From positions 120,178,937 through 120,242,936 of the forward strand of contig NC_134462.1 of assembly GCF_047948215.1 (NCBI RefSeq): 64,000 nucleotides of DNA, written 5' to 3'. The position numbers and the translations under genes were made by a program. The notes beneath the pieces were generated by a model. The model did no database searches, was not told the DNA's origin, and saw only the letters and a program-made list of their open reading frames with translations. Numbering within the stretch: the first letter of the stretch is position 1; every line of letters starts with the position of its first letter. The stretch is from Lycorma delicatula. Lineage: Eukaryota; Arthropoda; Insecta; Hemiptera; Fulgoridae. Below are positions 34,528 through 47,614 of this stretch, piece after piece.

Positions 34528-36872
34528 TTTTTTTTTTTTTTTTTTTTATTTTGTCTTCAGTCATTTGACTGGTTTGATGCAGCTCTCCAAGATTCCCTAT
34601 CTAGTGCTAGTCGTTTCATTTCAGTATACCCTCTACATCCTACATCCCTAACAATTTGTTTTACATATTCCAAACGTGGCCTGCCTATACAATTTTTCCC
34701 TTCTACCTGTCCTTCCAATATTAAAGCGACTATTCCAGGATGCCTTAGTATGTGGTCTATAAGTCTGTCTCTTCTTTTAACTATATTTTTCCAAATGCTT
34801 CTTTCTTCATCTATTTGCCGCAATACCTCTTCATTTGTCACTTTATCCACCCATCTGATTTTTAACATTCTCCTATAGCACCACATTTCAAAAGCTTCTA
34901 ATCTTTTCTTCTCAGATACTCCGATCGTCCAAGTTTCACTTCCATATAAAGCGCCACTCCAAACATACACTTTCAAAAATCTTTTCCTGACATTTAAATT
35001 AATTTTTGATGTAAACAAATTATATTTCTTACTGAAGGCTCGTTTAGCTTGTGCTATTCGGAATTTTATATCGCTCCTGCTTCGTCCATCTTTAGTAATT
35101 CTACTTCCCAAATAACAAAATTCTTCTACCTCCATAATCTTTTCTCCTCCTATTTTCACATTCAGTGGTCCATCTTTGTTATTTCTACTACATTTCATTA
35201 CTTTTGTTTTGTTCTTGTTTATTTTCATGCGATAGTTCTTGCGTAGGACTTCATTTATGCCGTTCATTGTTTCTTCTAAATCCTTTTTACTCTCGGCTAG
35301 AATTACTATATCATCAGCAAATCGTAGCATCTTTATCTTTTCACCTTGTACTGTTACTCCGAATCTAAATTGTTCTTTAACATCATTAACTGCTAGTTCT
35401 ATGTAAAGATTAAAAAGTAACGAAGATAGGGAACATTCTTGTCAGACTCCCTTTCTTATTACGGCTTCTTTCATATGTTCTTCAATTATTACTGTTGCTG
35501 TTTGGTTCCTGCAAATTTTAGCAATAGTTCCTTCTATCTCTGTATTTGAACCCTAATTTTTTTAAAATGCTGAACATTTTATTCCAGTCTACATTATTGA
35601 ATGCCTTTTCTAGGTATACAAATGCCAAGTATATTGGTTTTTTTTCTTTAATCTTCCGTCTACTATTAATCTGAGCCCTAAAATTGCTTCCCTTGTTCCT
35701 ATACTTTTCCTGAAACCAAATTGGTCTTCTCCTAACACTTCTTTCACACTCCTCTCAATTCTTCTCTATACCATTCTAGTTAAGATTTTTGATGCATGGC
35801 TAGTTAAGCTAATTGTTCTGGATTCTTCACATTTATCTGCTCCTGATTTCTTGGTATCTTGACTATAACACTCGTTTTGAAGTCTGATGTGATTTCCCCT
35901 TTTTCATAAATATTATTCACCAGTTTGTATAATCTATCAATTGCTTCCTCACCAATAATGCGCAGTAATTCTACAGGTTTTCTGTCTATTCCAGGAGCCT
36001 TTCTGCCATTCAGATCTTTTAATATTCTCTTAAATTCAGATCTCAGTATTGTTTCTCCCCTTTCATCCTTTTCAACTTCCTCTTCTTTGTCTATAACAAC
36101 ATTTTTTAATTAATTTCCTTTGTATAACTATTCAATATATTCCACCCACCTATTGACTGTGCCTTTTGTATTATAAATTGGTGTACCATCTTTGTTTAAC
36201 ACATTATTAGATTTTAATTTATGTACCCCAAAGTTTTCCTTAACTTTCCTGTATGCTCTGTCTATTTTACCAATGTTCATTTCTCTTTCCACTTCTGATC
36301 ATTTTTTTTTAAATCCACTCTTCTTTCGCTAGTTTGCACTTCCTGTTTATAGTATTTCTTAATTGTCGATAGTTACTTTTACTTTCTTCATCAGTAGCAT
36401 TATTATATTTTCTACATTCACCCATCAGCTGCAATATATCATCTGAAATTCAACCAGTTCTACCAGTTCTCTCTGTTCCACCTAAGTCTGCTTCTACTGA
36501 TGTAATAATTTCCTTTTAAACATTCTCCCATTCTTCTTCTACATTTTCTACCTTATCTTTTTTACTCAGACCTCTTATGATGTCCTCCTCAAAAATCTTC
36601 TTTACCTCCTGTTCCTCAAGCTTTTCTAAATTCCACCAATTCATCTGACACCATTTATGAAGGTTTTTTATCCCCAATCTACATTTCATTATCACTAAAT
36701 TATGGTTGCTATCAATGTCTGCTCCAGGGTAAGCTTTGCAGTTGACAAGTTGATTTCTAAATTTTTGCTTAACCATGATATAATCTATATGATACCTTGC
36801 AGTATCACTTGGCTTTTTCCATGTGTATATTCTTCCATTATGATTTTTAAAGAGGATGTTAGCAATTACTAA
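34528..36872 (-). mobile_element. LINE copy C, longest copy with endonuclease end and RT
   Basis: The minus-strand order is: endonuclease end with NGRIYTWKKPSDTARYHIDY (about 36840..36780), then GADIDSNHNLVIMKC (36516..36776 frame; the SDH-type motif reads SNH), a linker, RT core blocks in several frames between 36120 and 35440, then the frame 34557..35330 from MLRFADDIVILAESK through MLKIRWVDKVTNEEVL to ESWRAASNQSND. A T-run at about 34528..34553 is the poly-A tail after TGACTGAAGAC. Multiple frameshifts in the RT make it dead. Its C-terminal part is nearly identical to copy A, indicating recent family activity. The 5' truncation lies near 36872. Confidence 0.88.
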
Positions 36873-36879
36873 ATTATAT

Positions 36880-37765
36880 TTCGTATGATATGTAGTGCTT
36901 TACTTATCATTTACAAATTACCGTTGACCAAAATATATGATTATTGTGTAACCTAAGTGTAATAATAGCACGTAGCACTGGCACAAGCATTTTTATTTTA
37001 CAAAATGAAATAGATGTTAAAAGTTGTTAAAAAAAATTATAGCCTTAATTAGTCTGTGAAAAAAAATACGTAATAGAAGATTTTATTAGGGTATTTATGA
37101 ATGTGTGTTATATTCGAACATTGTAAAATAAATACATCGTAGCATTATATAGTAATAATAATAATAAAATAACACACAAAATTTAAAATACTGATATCAA
37201 TTGTAAACAATTTAAAAAATGACCGCCCCTTACCAAAATTCTGCGTACACAACTGTATATAAGTACAAGATAATATAAGTATGGTACAATCTGGATCAAT
37301 AGAAAATAAATTTTGTGTAAAGAATGAGCAGAAATAATTAAAAATGAACAGTAAAAATAATAATGATTAGTGAATTCTGGGGGAGATTTGATTATAATAT
37401 CCATCAAAACACTTTTTAATAATTTTTTATAAAGTAGTTTAAATCGAAATCTTGTTAATTTTGTAACATTCCAAAACGCGCATTTACACAGTATTAGGAT
37501 TCAACTTAATTGTAGTGGCTTTGATTGAAACGTCATTTTGTTGACCACCAATTGGATGCCGACAGTTGTCTATGGAGTAGCGTGGTTATATTGTTAATTT
37601 ACCGGCTCATTTGTGTTAAAAGTTGTGTTTCGTTAGTATTGCTTGATTTCTCGAAGAGACTTGTTGTGTTTACGTATGCCATAGTGACTTCAAAAACAAA
37701 AAGTATTCTTGGAATTTTGTCACTATACATTTTAGGTTAGACGTTGCCTCGAAGATTTAAAAAAT
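36880..37765. promoter_or_regulatory. Presumed MANF upstream and promoter region
   Basis: No repeat is recognised between the LINE boundary and the MANF start. An ACGTCA core (37530..37535) and a CCAAT (37549..37553) are present, but the CCAAT is not followed at the right spacing by CCACG, so no complete ER-stress element was identified. The 71-residue plus frame at 37525..37740 is probably 5' leader sequence rather than a gene. Promoter assignment is by position only. Confidence 0.35.
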
Positions 37766-40700
37766 ATGACAATGGACTATATGAAGTTTTTCATTTTCAC
37801 TTGTGTATGCATATCATTTGATAGTGTATTATGTTTAAAAAAAGAAGACTGTGAAGGTAAGCGTATTTTGTTATAATTACTGAACTGAGTTAGTCATGTT
37901 TTTCCTTTAATTTTTAATACTATAACCTACAATCTTATAACAAATAGCGTTCAGAATGTGTTTCTTAACATTTTCAGCATTTGCATGGTCAGTAACCAAA
38001 AAAAGAATTAAGTTTTTAATAATGAATTGCATATAAGTTGATCTCTATTTGGTACCATGATTTAAATTCACAAAATAGCGTTATAGATGAAGTAGCGTAG
38101 CAATGGTTATGTTAGCTATTTCAACGCCTTATTTGGTTAATAAATATTTGTGGAGATATTTATCTTGCCACGTATTAAAAATTTAATCAAATAACGATGT
38201 GCATGATGTAAAAATAAAATATATAAATTTTTTAAAGAAGTATTTATCAGTTAAAACAAATTTATTTATTACATTGGTACAGATTTTTTTTTCATTTTAG
38301 TTCCGTATAAGCTAATGGGGATAATTGCTGAACAGAAATCTTCTAGAAATTCCAGTAATAAATAGATGTTTACTTGAATTCTCCGTACTGTTAATATCAT
38401 GTAGGCCTAATCTATAATACTTTGTTCCTGGATCATCTACTTCAGTCATTTAAATTTTGTTACCTTTTTATAATACACAGTCATATACCAATTTAAATAT
38501 AAGGTATATGGATACTTTACTACATCCCCACTAACCCATTGTCTGTAGAAATTATACGTATTCGGATTTGAAACTTTATGAAATAAAGACCATTCAGCTG
38601 ATTACAAAACTAGTTGTGTCATTTTTTTAGATAATTTTGTTCTGCGTTTAGTGATATTAAATGTTAATTTTTTATTACTTTTTAAAAGTACATTATTGTG
38701 ATGGGATTGGAAAAAGACAAGATAGATCCAAGCCTTCGGTTTCTAACTTAACTGGTTATTTGCATTAAAAGACATTACACCACTCAGTTAAATTTTTACT
38801 CACGGTATCTTGTTCTATTAACTGTTAAGTTAATAGAAAAAAACTGTTGTTATGAAAATTACTTTTTACATATAATTAAACATATAGAACAAATATATCT
38901 AAAAAAAAAATAGTATGAATTAAATTTGTGATAATATTTTTTATAAAGCTTCCAACTCTCTTTTATATAATTTCTGTGCCTACAGAAACATTTGTTTTTC
39001 ACAATTGTTTATCTTCTTTATTCTATCATAAAACTTATACTTTATCAACTGATGTGATATTTAACTTTCTTCTACCTTTTTTTCTCCCCTATATTGATTT
39101 GAAGTAGTGCATGTATATCACATTGTTTCAAGAGATACATTAATTTTACTATACATTACTATTTAGTAATAATATTGTAGCCTTTCTGACAACTGTATCA
39201 TATATAAAGCAATTATGGTACAAGAGTTTCCAGTCTAGGTTACTTTCTCTGAGATTAATGCTCATGTTACAGCAAGACTTCATAATTTAGAGAAATGAAA
39301 GTGTCAGCTTATAAGCCCAAATATCCCTGAATTTTAATGAGCTTGACATCTCCATAGACTACTATATATTCATTTGAGAAGTGGCACCTGGGAATAACTT
39401 TACTTCTCACTTTCCCTAGAAAGGCTAGTATGCTTGTTTTTTCTTGAGAATGGCCAAGTTGTTTTTGGGAATGATTTACGAGTCATGTCTTATCTCCACC
39501 AACCATTAATGCTCAACATGAATTTTAACCTGAGAGCGTATCATCGTTTATGAATTTTAACGTTGCAATCATCTATTTTTAATGTTATTTGAATAATAAT
39601 TATAAATCTCTTTTTTTCAGTATGTTTTACTGTAATAGAAAAATTCAGTGCAACACTTACACCACAAATGAGAGAAGACAAATCTAAAATTGAAGATGAG
39701 TTTAAAGAATTTTGTAAAAATACTAAAGGAAAGGATAACAAATTTGTAAGCATTTTTATTTATTAAGATTATAATAATACTTACCTTGCCAGCAGTTCTG
39801 ATGTATGTATGATCTCTTTTATAAGCTTATGTTTTTTTTTTTCATATGTTGATTTCTGTAAAATGTTACTAAACTGCATGTAGTTTAGAAAACTTCATTC
39901 TACTACTCTATAAAAATTACTTCCTCTTTAAAAAAAATATATATATGTGAGTCTGTTTATAAAGTAGGGTCTCTGTAATAAAAAAACAGAACTCACTTTT
40001 TACTTTTCATGCAGTCACCTAAGAAAAATTTTCATCTCTGTCTTTAAATAATAATATTTTTCATTGAATTAAATTAGTAAAATGTATTGCGTTCCTTGTC
40101 TGAAGGCTTTTGTACATAAAAATAAAGAATAATTTTATTATTATTATTATTACATGAAAAATACCTTACTTCTCTATATAATTTCCATCATTGTTTTCTG
40201 TATAATTTCCATCACTTTTCTTTTCTTGTAATCAGTTTTTCATTACACTTTCAAAGAATACTACCACCAGGAAAGATAAGCCCTGTTTTATAGCATTTAT
40301 GGTTTCTTCTCTCAACAAAAAATCAACCAACAAAATCACTTTCTTGTCCCAGAAGAGAGTGTACTGATTTTTTGTACTGAAATAGTTGTTTAAACTAATG
40401 TCTTCTTTTTTTTGCTCACTGTATGGCTCAAGAAATGATCACCTTCATTTTTGCATCAGCTTAGAAAAGACATGGTTTTGTGAACCTCTGTCAACATTTT
40501 TGGTGCCCAACAAGAGCAGAGTTTTTGATGCAATTTCATGTAAACTGTTCATGAAATTTCAGGGAACTTAATATATACTGAAGAAATTGTTACATTCTTA
40601 AATTTTCTCATCCATGCTTTGTCCACTCACATTACTGCTACACATTACTGCTCCTCATTGAACTACTAATCAATTCATTTCTCACAGTTTTTTCATCTAT

Positions 40701-43700
40701 AAATGGTATTTAATCAACTATAAACAAATGTCACTGTGCTTGTAAGACAAAAACTGAGATGAGAGACCGTGAACGTTACGGCAGTGGTAATTGGAAACTG
40801 TATTTACTTTCTGGTTACATTTAACTTCAGTGGCTACTTTGACTTCAGTGTAACTCTAATCTTTAATCTTTTGTTTTTTCAACTAAAAGATTTTTTTATC
40901 TTGTTCAGGCCTAAGCCTGAACAAGATATATAAAGACTGATGTATAAAGATATATATACAAGGTATATAAAAACTGCTAACAGTTTTTATATACTCCTAG
41001 TGTTATATGTCACAATGTTACTATTAATGTATTATGTTACATGTCCTTGAGCATATAAGGTGAATTAAGAAAAAAAAATTATCTCTTGATCTTCATTCTA
41101 CTACCTTAAATATTGTTGTTCATTATGTTCTTATCAAAGTTGTAAACAATAATTTAATTTTAAAAAAAGCGGCTCTAGCTACAGGTGTGACACAATATGA
41201 TAAATATTAAAAATCAACAAAGAATTGCAATCTACATCAAAGATTGCGGAAGATTGTGGAACACTGCTCCACATTTGAATGCAGATTGTGTACAGGGGCG
41301 GTTACTTATCATCATTGCATGCACACCATTAATAAAAAATATTTTATGGTTTTATATTTCAAAGTGATGAACCTATTTATCATATTTTTTATTTATATGA
41401 GGCATATTCAAAAAGTAAGGACTGTCAGCTTATATTTTAATATTAGCGGGTCTGAGCATAGTTTCATACATGCAGGGTCATCTATCAGCTATTTACAAAG
41501 CCACTGCAGTTATTTTGATTTATTGGTTGTTTTGCTGTTAGTGAATACAAATCGCAATGTCCGCGTCAATCATTTCTTCTGCCAGTTGTGAAATACTCAC
41601 TGTGATTTGATTTTTGTGTGCAAAAGTATATTCAGCTGCTGAAATTCATTGGGAGTTGTGCCTATTGGGAGTGTATGGACCTACAGTAATCAGTGAAGGA
41701 AAGATTAAACAATAGTGTTTTGACTTTACAAATGGCTGCACAAATGTGCATTACAAAGAGCTGTGGGGCAGGCCCAGGCCTAGTATTCAAACCGATAAAA
41801 TCGTTGAACAACTGAAAACTGCAATGTGATCAGCGATTGACAATAACTGCTCTGGCTGATGAATTTCCACTTGTTCAACGCACCTCTATCTTCACAATTG
41901 TCACAGAAAAGCTCGGATATCACAAATTGTGTGCAAGATGTATAATGAAAATGCTCACCGAACAACACAAAAAGCAAAGAATATGCTAAATCAGTGTCTG
42001 ATTTAGGTGCAGTTAGATGGGTTTCCCCAGATCGGTATATCACACAGTTTCTCTCCGGACATGGTGCCTTTCAGGCGAGTTTGGCTAGGTTTCGTATAAT
42101 GGATTCGAGTCACTGCCCGGTTTGTGGAACTGATGATTCAGTGAACCACATCCTCTATGTCTGTCCACAATACGAGATCAAACGTTCATGAGTTGTTAGC
42201 GAACTTGAGAAAATACATTCCTTTCTGGATGATTCGTGTGGAGTGGTATATAGTGGCTGGTTTTCTTCATGCCCTTGTGGTGTGTAAGTCTGCAGAGGGA
42301 GTTTAATTGAGGCATTTGATCATTATAGGATCCTGGGTGGCTAGGGTTCCAGCCCAGGCATTGGATTGGTTGGAGGTAGGCGCATTGGCATCATGACACG
42401 GTTATATTGGTATTGTTTGTGATTTGATTCAGGGCTCCCACGGCGAGGCTGGCTGCGCTGCTGGGGTATGTTAGCCCATATGACCAGGGGCGTGGCTTTG
42501 TTCTGCCGATGGCAGTCTCTGATTGTGATTTGGTAATGCCATGCAAAACTCCATGATGGGACCAGGTGGGAGTGCGGGGTTTGTCCCCAGCTCCTGCATG
42601 GACCAGAATGAGGTGGTTTTGTTCCCCTTGTTAGGTGATGTAATTTGGTCAACTTATTTTGGTGTAGGTCTGAAATTCTATGTTGCGTAAAACAAATTCT
42701 TGATTTCTATGAGTGTAGCACTGATTTAACTTACAACTCGTTTGCTTTCTAAGGCATTCACAGTTACAAACGGTGTTGTCAAATTTGCACTACGCATGGG
42801 GGTCTTTGCTTCTGCGGTCTCAGTTACTTTGTTTGAGGGAATCATGCTAGGTTGGATGTGAGGATATCTGTTTGAGGACTACATGAAGGCAAAATTTGAT
42901 TCGTATTTTACTGATGCAAATGTCTGCCAAGGCATTTACATTGGTGGCATCCCGACCTAAGCCTAGCTGATGACTGTGAGATGTAATCACTTAGAGGGTC
43001 TAAAGATGACCTCCGGTAAACCCGCTCAGGGCTCAGAACGGAGGGGTTGGTGTGGCGATGGTAACGTCACAAGGTGGGATTATTAAGATTTAAATTAAAA
43101 AAATTTACAGTTCGATTTTAAATAATTAGAATTTAAAAAAAATTAATGTAATTATAATTATTATTTCATACATAATTTTAAAGATTAAAAAATTAAATAT
43201 CTTTAATGTATGTCAGGTTTTATTGATTCATTATTTTATTTGTATTTATGTAAAATAATACAAGTGTTTTTTGTAGTGTTATTACTTAGGAGGCTTAGAA
43301 ACATCTGCAACTGGTATTTTATCAGAATTGTCAAAACCTCTACAAGTCAATATGCCTCCTGGAATTATTTGTAAAAAATTACAAAAACTCGATGGACAAA
43401 TATGTGACTTGCGATATGGTAAGCAAAATCCCTTTTTATATAATTATTTTACTTTTATCCATATTGAAATGTGTGAATCTTTACAATAATGATTCATTAG
43501 TTATTTACTTGAATAAAGTAAAACTAAGTAAGATTAAGTTATATTAGTTGATATTATTGATATTTATCGAAGTAATTTGTTGGTAACTGCCAAATAATAT
43601 ATTATTTATTAAAAAAGAAAAAAGTATAATAATGAAAGCCTGACATGGCTTAAAACAATTTATTTGTACAATATTAATTTTCCTATATTAAAAATGTTTT

Positions 43701-46700
43701 TTTTTAGTTTTTAGGAATGAGATTACATTATTATATTAAGTACTTTAGAAGGTTTTTGACTGTAGGAGTTAATTTTCCTTGGTTTGGGAACATTTTTTCT
43801 TTATAATCCCAAAATGAATTGTCAGTACTTAGCGTAAATTTGAATATACATATATTCTTAAATCTAAAGTTGAGTATAATTTCAGTTAAATTAAGACATT
43901 TTTCTAATAGTTAATTTTCCTTTTACCTCTCCATTTTTTCTATTCCATTCAGTTTTGGAATGGATTTATCACAAGAACAAATCTAATATTCTCCCTCTTT
44001 CTTTTCATCATTTTCAGATTGCAGTAGTTTTTTTTACGACTTTTCCATAGTCGTGAACAATAGTGATAACTATAATAGTCTATTATTTTATCTATTAATG
44101 CAATAACTGTTATCCTAATATTACTTAACCATTCTCAGGTTCTTGTATTCTATACGTGTATATATTTTTACATTATGCTGCTAAAAAAGATATTAATAAA
44201 ACATTCTGAAGTCCTTTTTGTTACATTTATTAACAATAAAACTTAGCCAGATATATGTGTCAATAGTCCTTATGGAATAAAATTATATAATTTCAGAATT
44301 TTTTTAGAGGATTCTAAATGAATGACTTAGAAAAAGGTGATTAAGGATTGCATTACTTTTCTGGCTATATATATGTATGTCAAAGACAAAAATATAAAAA
44401 CTGTTTATCACCAAGAGTACAGAATTCGATATTGCTTCTTACCTTATGCTTATTTTTTTCTAATAGCGCTTTCAAGGTTTTCCCTCATCATCAGTTAAAC
44501 TTTTTCTTCCAAATCACACATTAAATTGAAAATATTAAAATTACAACTTATTAAAATGTATAGTGATAAATATTAAAAAACATAAAATTAAAATTTTTTT
44601 TATTATGTGGCTAGCCATTCATACAGTACTGTACTGAAGTTATTTAAATGTGCTGCTATCTAAGGCGGTTTGAAAATAGAGTAGTATGTGGGGATTACCC
44701 ATATTCATAAAATTCAATTACGGGTTCGTTACATTCATGATATTTTGGTAGTCTATGAACCTGTTATAAATAATATGTTACTATATTATAAATAATATGT
44801 TATAAAATAATGAACACTTAGGAATCATAATAATTTAAAATTTACCTTTGTAACTGACAAACAAAGAAAAATAAATTTTTTAGATGTTGACATAGAAATT
44901 AGTAAAAGTAATAAAACTATAACATCTTTATATAAGAAACCTCTCTTTTCCCTGTCCTCCGGTAACTACGATTTAGATAATACTTCAGAGGATGAATGAG
45001 GATGATATGTATGATTGTAAATGAAGTGTAGTCTTGTACATTCTCAGTTTGACTATTCCTAAGATGTGTGGTTAATTGAAACCCAACCACCAAAGAACAC
45101 CGGTATCCATGATCTAGTATTCAAATCCGTGTAAAAATATCTGGCTTTACTAGGACTTGAACGCTGGAACTCTCGGCTTCCAATTCTCAGCTGATTTGGG
45201 AAGACGCGTTCACCACTAGACCAACCCGGTGGGTCTATATAAGAAACCAACAACCAACAAAATAACTATTAACAAAAGTTCAAATTATCCTTGGGCACAC
45301 AAAATTAATACATTTATAAACATGTTAAGTAGCAATACATTGCACATACCTAATAATAAAAAAAAAACTACATTTAGAAATAAGACATAAAATGTATTGC
45401 AGTAAAAATGGATATAACAACATTAATTGAGAATATTTATAAAAAAAATAGGAATTAAAATCTAATAATGAAACAACATTATTGAAAACTTGGTTAACGT
45501 TTAAAATGATAAAAAGTATAAAATAGCTTATGGGACCATACAATCATATATTAAAATTTCACAATGATGATAATGATCCTAAAATTTGTGTAGTTTTATA
45601 TTATAACATGCAATGATTGTAACAAAATTTATTTTGGGAAAACTAGTAGATCATTTAGGGCAAGGTTTGGAGAACATTTTAGGTTTTATAAAAACAAGTT
45701 AAGGGTTCTACAATCTTGCAGACCATTTATTAATCAATAAACATTCAATCACCGATTCGGATACAAATTTAAATACAGGCTGTTTCATAATGTTCTTCGG
45801 AGTTTCGAAAATTCATTAACAAAAAACTATTTCACTCATAAGAATAAAACAAGTATTGTACGAGAGAGTACTTCAAATAGTTTTTTCCCACGTATATTAG
45901 GTAGTTAGTAAACCATTTGCTCGCTAGGTGTCGACAGTAGAGAAAATGGCTGCCATGGAAGCGAGAAGTCGTTTTGTGTGTTAGAATTTCACTTGTCAAA
46001 GTCAATAATTTCTGTGTAATGTGCGTTTCGGTTGAAATTTCATAAGAAGCCACCAAGTGAAAATTCAATTCGTGCATGGTATAAACAATTCAGTGAAACT
46101 GGTTGCTTGTGCAAGCAAAAATCAACTGGTCAGCCATCAACCTCAGAAGTCAATGTCGAATGTGTGCGTGCAAGTTCCTTTTGCAGCCCGTCAAAATCGA
46201 CTGCGGCTGCAGGCAGAGAATTAGGAATTCCAAAAACAACAGTATGGAGAGTTCTCCGTAAACATTTATTATGCAAACCGTACCATCTTCAATTTCAGCG
46301 TCTTTCTGATGGAGATAAAACACGTAGACTTAATTTTTGTTTACAGTTACTGGAAAAGATGTTAGATGAAGGTTTTCTAAACAAGATAATTTTCAGCGAT
46401 GAAGCTACTTTCCATATTAGCGGCAAAGTAATCCGTCATAACGTGCGAGTTTTGGGAACTGAAAAACCACACACTTATATGGAACACATTCGGGATTCTC
46501 CGAAAGTAAACATTTTTTGTGCAATCTCTCGTGAGGCAGTGTATGGGGCCGTTCTTTTTTATGGAAACGACAGTAACTTGCATGATATACCTAGATATGT
46601 TACAATTATGGCTTATACGTCAGCTACTCAACGACTTCATTTTCCAACAAGATGGTTGTCCTGCCCATTTTCGTAACGAGGTTTGACAGTACCTTAACAC

Positions 46701-47575
46701 AACATTACCTCGGCGCTGGATAGGACATGCGTCTGAAAAAGACCAACACATTATGCTGTGGCCACCAAGATCACCAGACCTCACGCCGTGTGATTTCTTT
46801 TTCTGCGGTTACGTGAAAGATATGGTATTTATCCCACCAATACCGCACGATATCGCTGAGCTAAAGGATTGCATAATCAATGAAATCAACTCTATCGAAA
46901 ATGACATGTTAGAACGAGTTTGACAAGAGCTAGACTTTCGTGTTGATGTGTGCCGTGTCACCAGAGGAGCACATGTTGACATTTATAGATTTTAACAAAA
47001 ACTGTTGAGTCCCTGCATTACTTCGTACAACTTTCATTTAGGTAAGTGAAATACTTTTTTGTACTGAATTTTTGTAACTCCTAAGAACATTATGAAACGC
47101 CCTGTATAGTGGAAATTGTAAAAGGGTGTGATAATAATAATAAAAAATTAAATATTTTGGAAAAATATTATATACACAAGTACAGACAAAAGTTTAATTT
47201 GATAATGACTTTCTTATCAAAACCACCTTAGATAGCAGCACGTTTATATAATTTAAATAACTTCAGTACAGTACTGTATGTGTGGCTAGCCACGTAATGA
47301 AAAAAAAGATTTATTTTTTAATATTTATCACTGCTTATTTTTATATATCATAATTTTAATGGTTTGAATTTAATGTGTGGTCCAGAAGAAAAAGTTTAGC
47401 TGATGATGAGGGAAAACCTTGAAAGCACTGTTAGCAAAAAAAAATAAGCATTAAGAAGCATTATCAAATTCTGTACTCTTGGTGGTAAATGGTTTCTATA
47501 CTTTTGTCTTGAGGTATTAGTACAGAGGGGAATATGGACAAATACAATAACAAAAGAATTGTTTTTGCTGTTATA

Positions 47576-47614
<39 letters not shown>

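Larger units (their letters stand above)
44383..47513 (+). mobile_element. Penelope-like element with inverted terminal repeats, interrupted by two later insertions
   Basis: The ends 44383..44673 and 47219..47513 are inverted copies of about 290 bp (shared GTGGCTAGCCA, CAGTACTGTACTGAAGTTAT, CTTTCAAGGTTTTCCCTCAT). Inside, on the plus strand: [11 protein letters not shown] (about 44720..44750), in the place of the RT box usually YVDD, then [20 protein letters not shown] (44870..44930), [17 protein letters not shown] (45272..45322), and a GIY-YIG-type nuclease core [20 protein letters not shown] then GEHF (45609..45690). The C-terminal tail resumes after 47107 ([17 protein letters not shown]). 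The upstream RT half is missing. Penelope elements have terminal repeats that may be direct or inverted, so this layout fits. It lies in MANF intron 3 and is inactive. Confidence 0.8.

Noticed and set aside
37549..37567. Possible ER-stress response element upstream of MANF
   Set aside because: CCAAT is present, but the bases nine positions on are ACAGT rather than CCACG, so the element is incomplete.
37525..37740. 71-residue plus-strand open frame just upstream of MANF
   Set aside because: It ends before the MANF ATG, has no family features and lies where the 5' leader and promoter are expected.
42341..42652. 103-residue minus-strand frame
   Set aside because: It is antisense within the R1-type 3' UTR; proline-rich chance translation.
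45059..45240. Possible tRNA gene on the minus strand
   Set aside because: A- and B-box-like segments are present, but the unit matches the SINE at 4308..4700 far beyond a tRNA and has a 13-bp target duplication.
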